A DNA stretch of 64,000 nt from Treponema sp. (GTDB lineage: Bacteria; Spirochaetota; Spirochaetia; Treponematales; Treponemataceae): assembly GCA_024402635.1 (NCBI GenBank), contig JAKSTJ010000009.1, forward strand, positions 1 to 64,000, read 5' to 3'. Below the pieces are notes generated by a model that made no database searches, was not told where the DNA came from, and worked only from the letters and a program-made list of their open reading frames with translations. Below are positions 62,907 to 64,000 of this stretch, piece by piece (within the stretch, counting starts at the first letter, position 1; each line of letters starts with the position of its first letter). The position numbers and the translations under genes were made by a program.

Positions 62907-62935
62907 TTGTCTAAAAATTTAAACAATATTATATT
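62907..62935 (+). promoter_or_regulatory. Leaderless promoter of the CmpB-like gene
   Basis: TTGTCT (62907-62912), a 17-nt spacer and TATATT (62930-62935). The ATG at 62942 lies at the expected transcription start, and there is no Shine-Dalgarno sequence. This is the best-supported leaderless case of the window. Confidence 0.65.
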
Positions 62936-62941
62936 AATTAC

Positions 62942-63676
62942 ATGTCATTATTCTTAGTTCTAACTTTTTTGTTTTTCGTTGGTAGTGTAGCTGGTTGGGT
63001 TCTTGAACTTTTTTATAGAAGATTTTTTTCCAGAAATAATCCGGAAAGAAAGTGGATTAATCCAGGGTTTTTAACAGGTCCTTATTTACCGTTGTATGGA
63101 TTTTCACTGGTAATTTTATTTTCCTTATCACATATAAATGTAAGTTTTATAAAACAACCGGTTTTGCAAAAAATAGTTTTATTTGCTGTAATGGCGCTGT
63201 TTATAACTCTATTTGAATATATTGCAGGATTAATTTTTATTAAAAAAATGAATATAGCCCTTTGGGATTACAGTAAATGCTGGGGAAATATCCAGGGAAT
63301 TATTTGTCCTCAGTATACTTTTTACTGGTGGTTTTTAAGCGGAATTTATTATTTCTTAATTCATCCAAGAATTTTAAACTGGCTGTATTGGTTTACAAAT
63401 CATATTTCATTCAGCTTTGTAGTAGGCTTTTTCTACGGAATTATTTGTATAGATTTCTGTTATTCATTGCAGATTATGACAAAAATCAGAAAGTATGCAA
63501 AAGAAAATCAAGTTGTTATTCGACTGGAAAATCTTAAGAATCATATTCATTCAGAAAGAATTCAACGAAAAGAGAAGAGCAGATTCTTGTTTATTTTACA
63601 TAATGATAAGGAAATGGTAGAAGAAACACTGAAGCAGTATATAAAAAAGATAAAGGATTTTAATCATTTGATTTAA
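62942..63676 (+). CDS. Membrane protein of the putative ABC-transporter type IV (CmpB) family
   Basis: A 244-residue membrane protein with about five to six helices. Family signs are GWVLELFYRRFFSRNNPERKW (start portion GWVLELFYRR, about 19-28), NPGFLTGPYLPLYGF near 39-54, FEYIAGLIFIKKMNIALWDYS near 95 and NIQGIICPQYTFYWW near 118. This matches the PF06541-type family, named putative ABC-transporter type IV, whose function is not established. A charged cytoplasmic tail follows. A leaderless promoter lies directly upstream. No ATPase gene is nearby. Confidence 0.75.
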   Translation: MSLFLVLTFLFFVGSVAGWVLELFYRRFFSRNNPERKWINPGFLTGPYLPLYGFSLVILFSLSHINVSFIKQPVLQKIVLFAVMALFITLFEYIAGLIFIKKMNIALWDYSKCWGNIQGIICPQYTFYWWFLSGIYYFLIHPRILNWLYWFTNHISFSFVVGFFYGIICIDFCYSLQIMTKIRKYAKENQVVIRLENLKNHIHSERIQRKEKSRFLFILHNDKEMVEETLKQYIKKIKDFNHLI

Positions 63677-63714
63677 AATCAGTAATCTGATATTGTAAAG
63701 GAACATTCAAAATA

Positions 63715-63753
63715 GACAGTTCGAAGTCCTTCCTGTCGTTAAACAAAACCAGG
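63715..63753 (+). promoter_or_regulatory. preQ1-I-like riboswitch aptamer
   Basis: Stem GACAG (63715-63719) with CTGTC (63733-63737) closes a loop containing TCGAAGTCCTTC, and is followed by the A-rich tail GTTAAACAAAACCAGG (63738-63753). The tail closely matches the class I preQ1 aptamer tail of Thermoanaerobacter (UUAACAAAACAAGG as recalled), and CCAGG/TCCTT can form the pseudoknot. The downstream terminator and a queuosine-precursor transporter gene support it. Confidence 0.75.
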
Positions 63754-63765
63754 TCAATTTTAATA

Positions 63766-63800
63766 GAAGGCCGGCGTATTGTATGCTGGCCACTTCTTTT
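63766..63800 (+). terminator. Riboswitch-linked intrinsic terminator
   Basis: GGCCGGC (63769-63775) pairs with GCTGGCC (63785-63791), extended by AGAA and the CTTCT arm, then a T run. It lies 12 nt after the aptamer, so ligand binding could favour termination. Confidence 0.75.
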
Positions 63801-63849
63801 TAAACCCTTTTTATTTACCGATTGGGCTCTCTGTCACAAGGAGTTCAAA

Positions 63850-64000
63850 ATGAATGAATTATTACTTATTATCTCACTACTTATTTCCTTTGGAGGAGCA
63901 ATCTTGTTCCTTAAATTATTTGGAAAAGGTGGATTGTTTGCATGGATTGGTATTACAGCTGTATTTGCCAATATCGAAGTCACAATTCTTGTAAATGCAT
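63850..64000 (+). CDS. Queuosine precursor transporter (VUT/YhhQ family), N-terminal part
   Basis: The first 50 residues of a membrane protein cut by the window end. The start MNELLLIISLLISFGGAIL and the following LFGKGGLFAWIGITAVFANIEV (in part) match the beginning of COG1738/VUT-family queuosine-precursor transporters, which import preQ0 or preQ1 for tRNA modification. AAGGAG lies 7 nt before the ATG. A preQ1-I-like riboswitch with terminator precedes it, consistent with feedback by preQ1. The rest, and the family length, cannot be checked here. Confidence 0.85.
   Translation, partial: MNELLLIISLLISFGGAILFLKLFGKGGLFAWIGITAVFANIEVTILVNA

Overview
The window reads as chromosomal DNA of a gut- or rumen-type Treponema (Spirochaetota). 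This is inferred, not proven. The DNA is AT-rich, lipoproteins carry relaxed spirochaetal lipoboxes (FVSC, FTSC, LFSC), class III adenylate cyclases are paired with FecR-domain proteins, there is a eukaryote-like aminoalcohol phosphotransferase, and plant-polysaccharide enzymes are scattered throughout (GH3, GH39, GH5, a broken GH2). No rRNA, tRNA, CRISPR array, transposase or integrase was seen.

Layout. 0-2.6 kb: a membrane diguanylate cyclase and a small secreted protein with a structured leader. 2.8-7.0 kb: sbcD-sbcC. 7.0-15.7 kb: a domain-swapped GH3 glycosidase, a membrane protein ending in an FlhA-like module, a 1130-residue phosphorylase-like protein and a CDP-alcohol phosphotransferase. 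15.7-19.6 kb: an accessory stretch with a 28-bp direct repeat, a cluster of four hairpins, tiny ORFs, a coiled-coil protein, a DUF1232 protein, a frameshifted secreted-protein gene and a DedA protein. 19.8-25.0 kb: sugar epimerase, HD hydrolase, GH39, SLC13-type permease and a cytidylate-kinase-like protein.

25.3-30.5 kb and 37.6-51.1 kb hold two paralogous envelope loci, A and B. Each has an adenylate cyclase overlapping a FecR-domain protein, a secreted Fn3/IPT/beta-barrel-like protein and one or more lipoproteins. The order is permuted: A is barrel-lipoprotein-cyclase-FecR; B is cyclase-FecR-barrel-lipoprotein-lipoprotein-peptidase. Locus B adds two large beta-helix lipoproteins with chlamydial Pmp-like repeats, an M15 peptidase and, at its head, a tandem MarR regulator. 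This twin module is the best candidate here for an undescribed system: envelope or surface sensing coupled to cAMP. Between the loci lie a divergent ThyX, a NagZ-like lipoprotein, 5-formyl-THF cyclo-ligase and a polar amino-acid ABC importer.

51.1-58.6 kb: a membrane protein, a MATE exporter, a GH2 pseudogene, a lipase lipoprotein and a split c-di-GMP sensor/effector pair. 58.8-64 kb: acyl-CoA synthetase, a GH5 lipoprotein behind a perfect inverted repeat, a REP-like repeat cluster, a CmpB-type membrane protein, and a preQ1-I-like riboswitch with terminator in front of a queuosine-precursor transporter cut by the window end.

At least five genes have a -10 box 5-9 nt before the ATG, suggesting leaderless transcription is common in this genome. 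All functional calls come from reading motifs; no database search was run.
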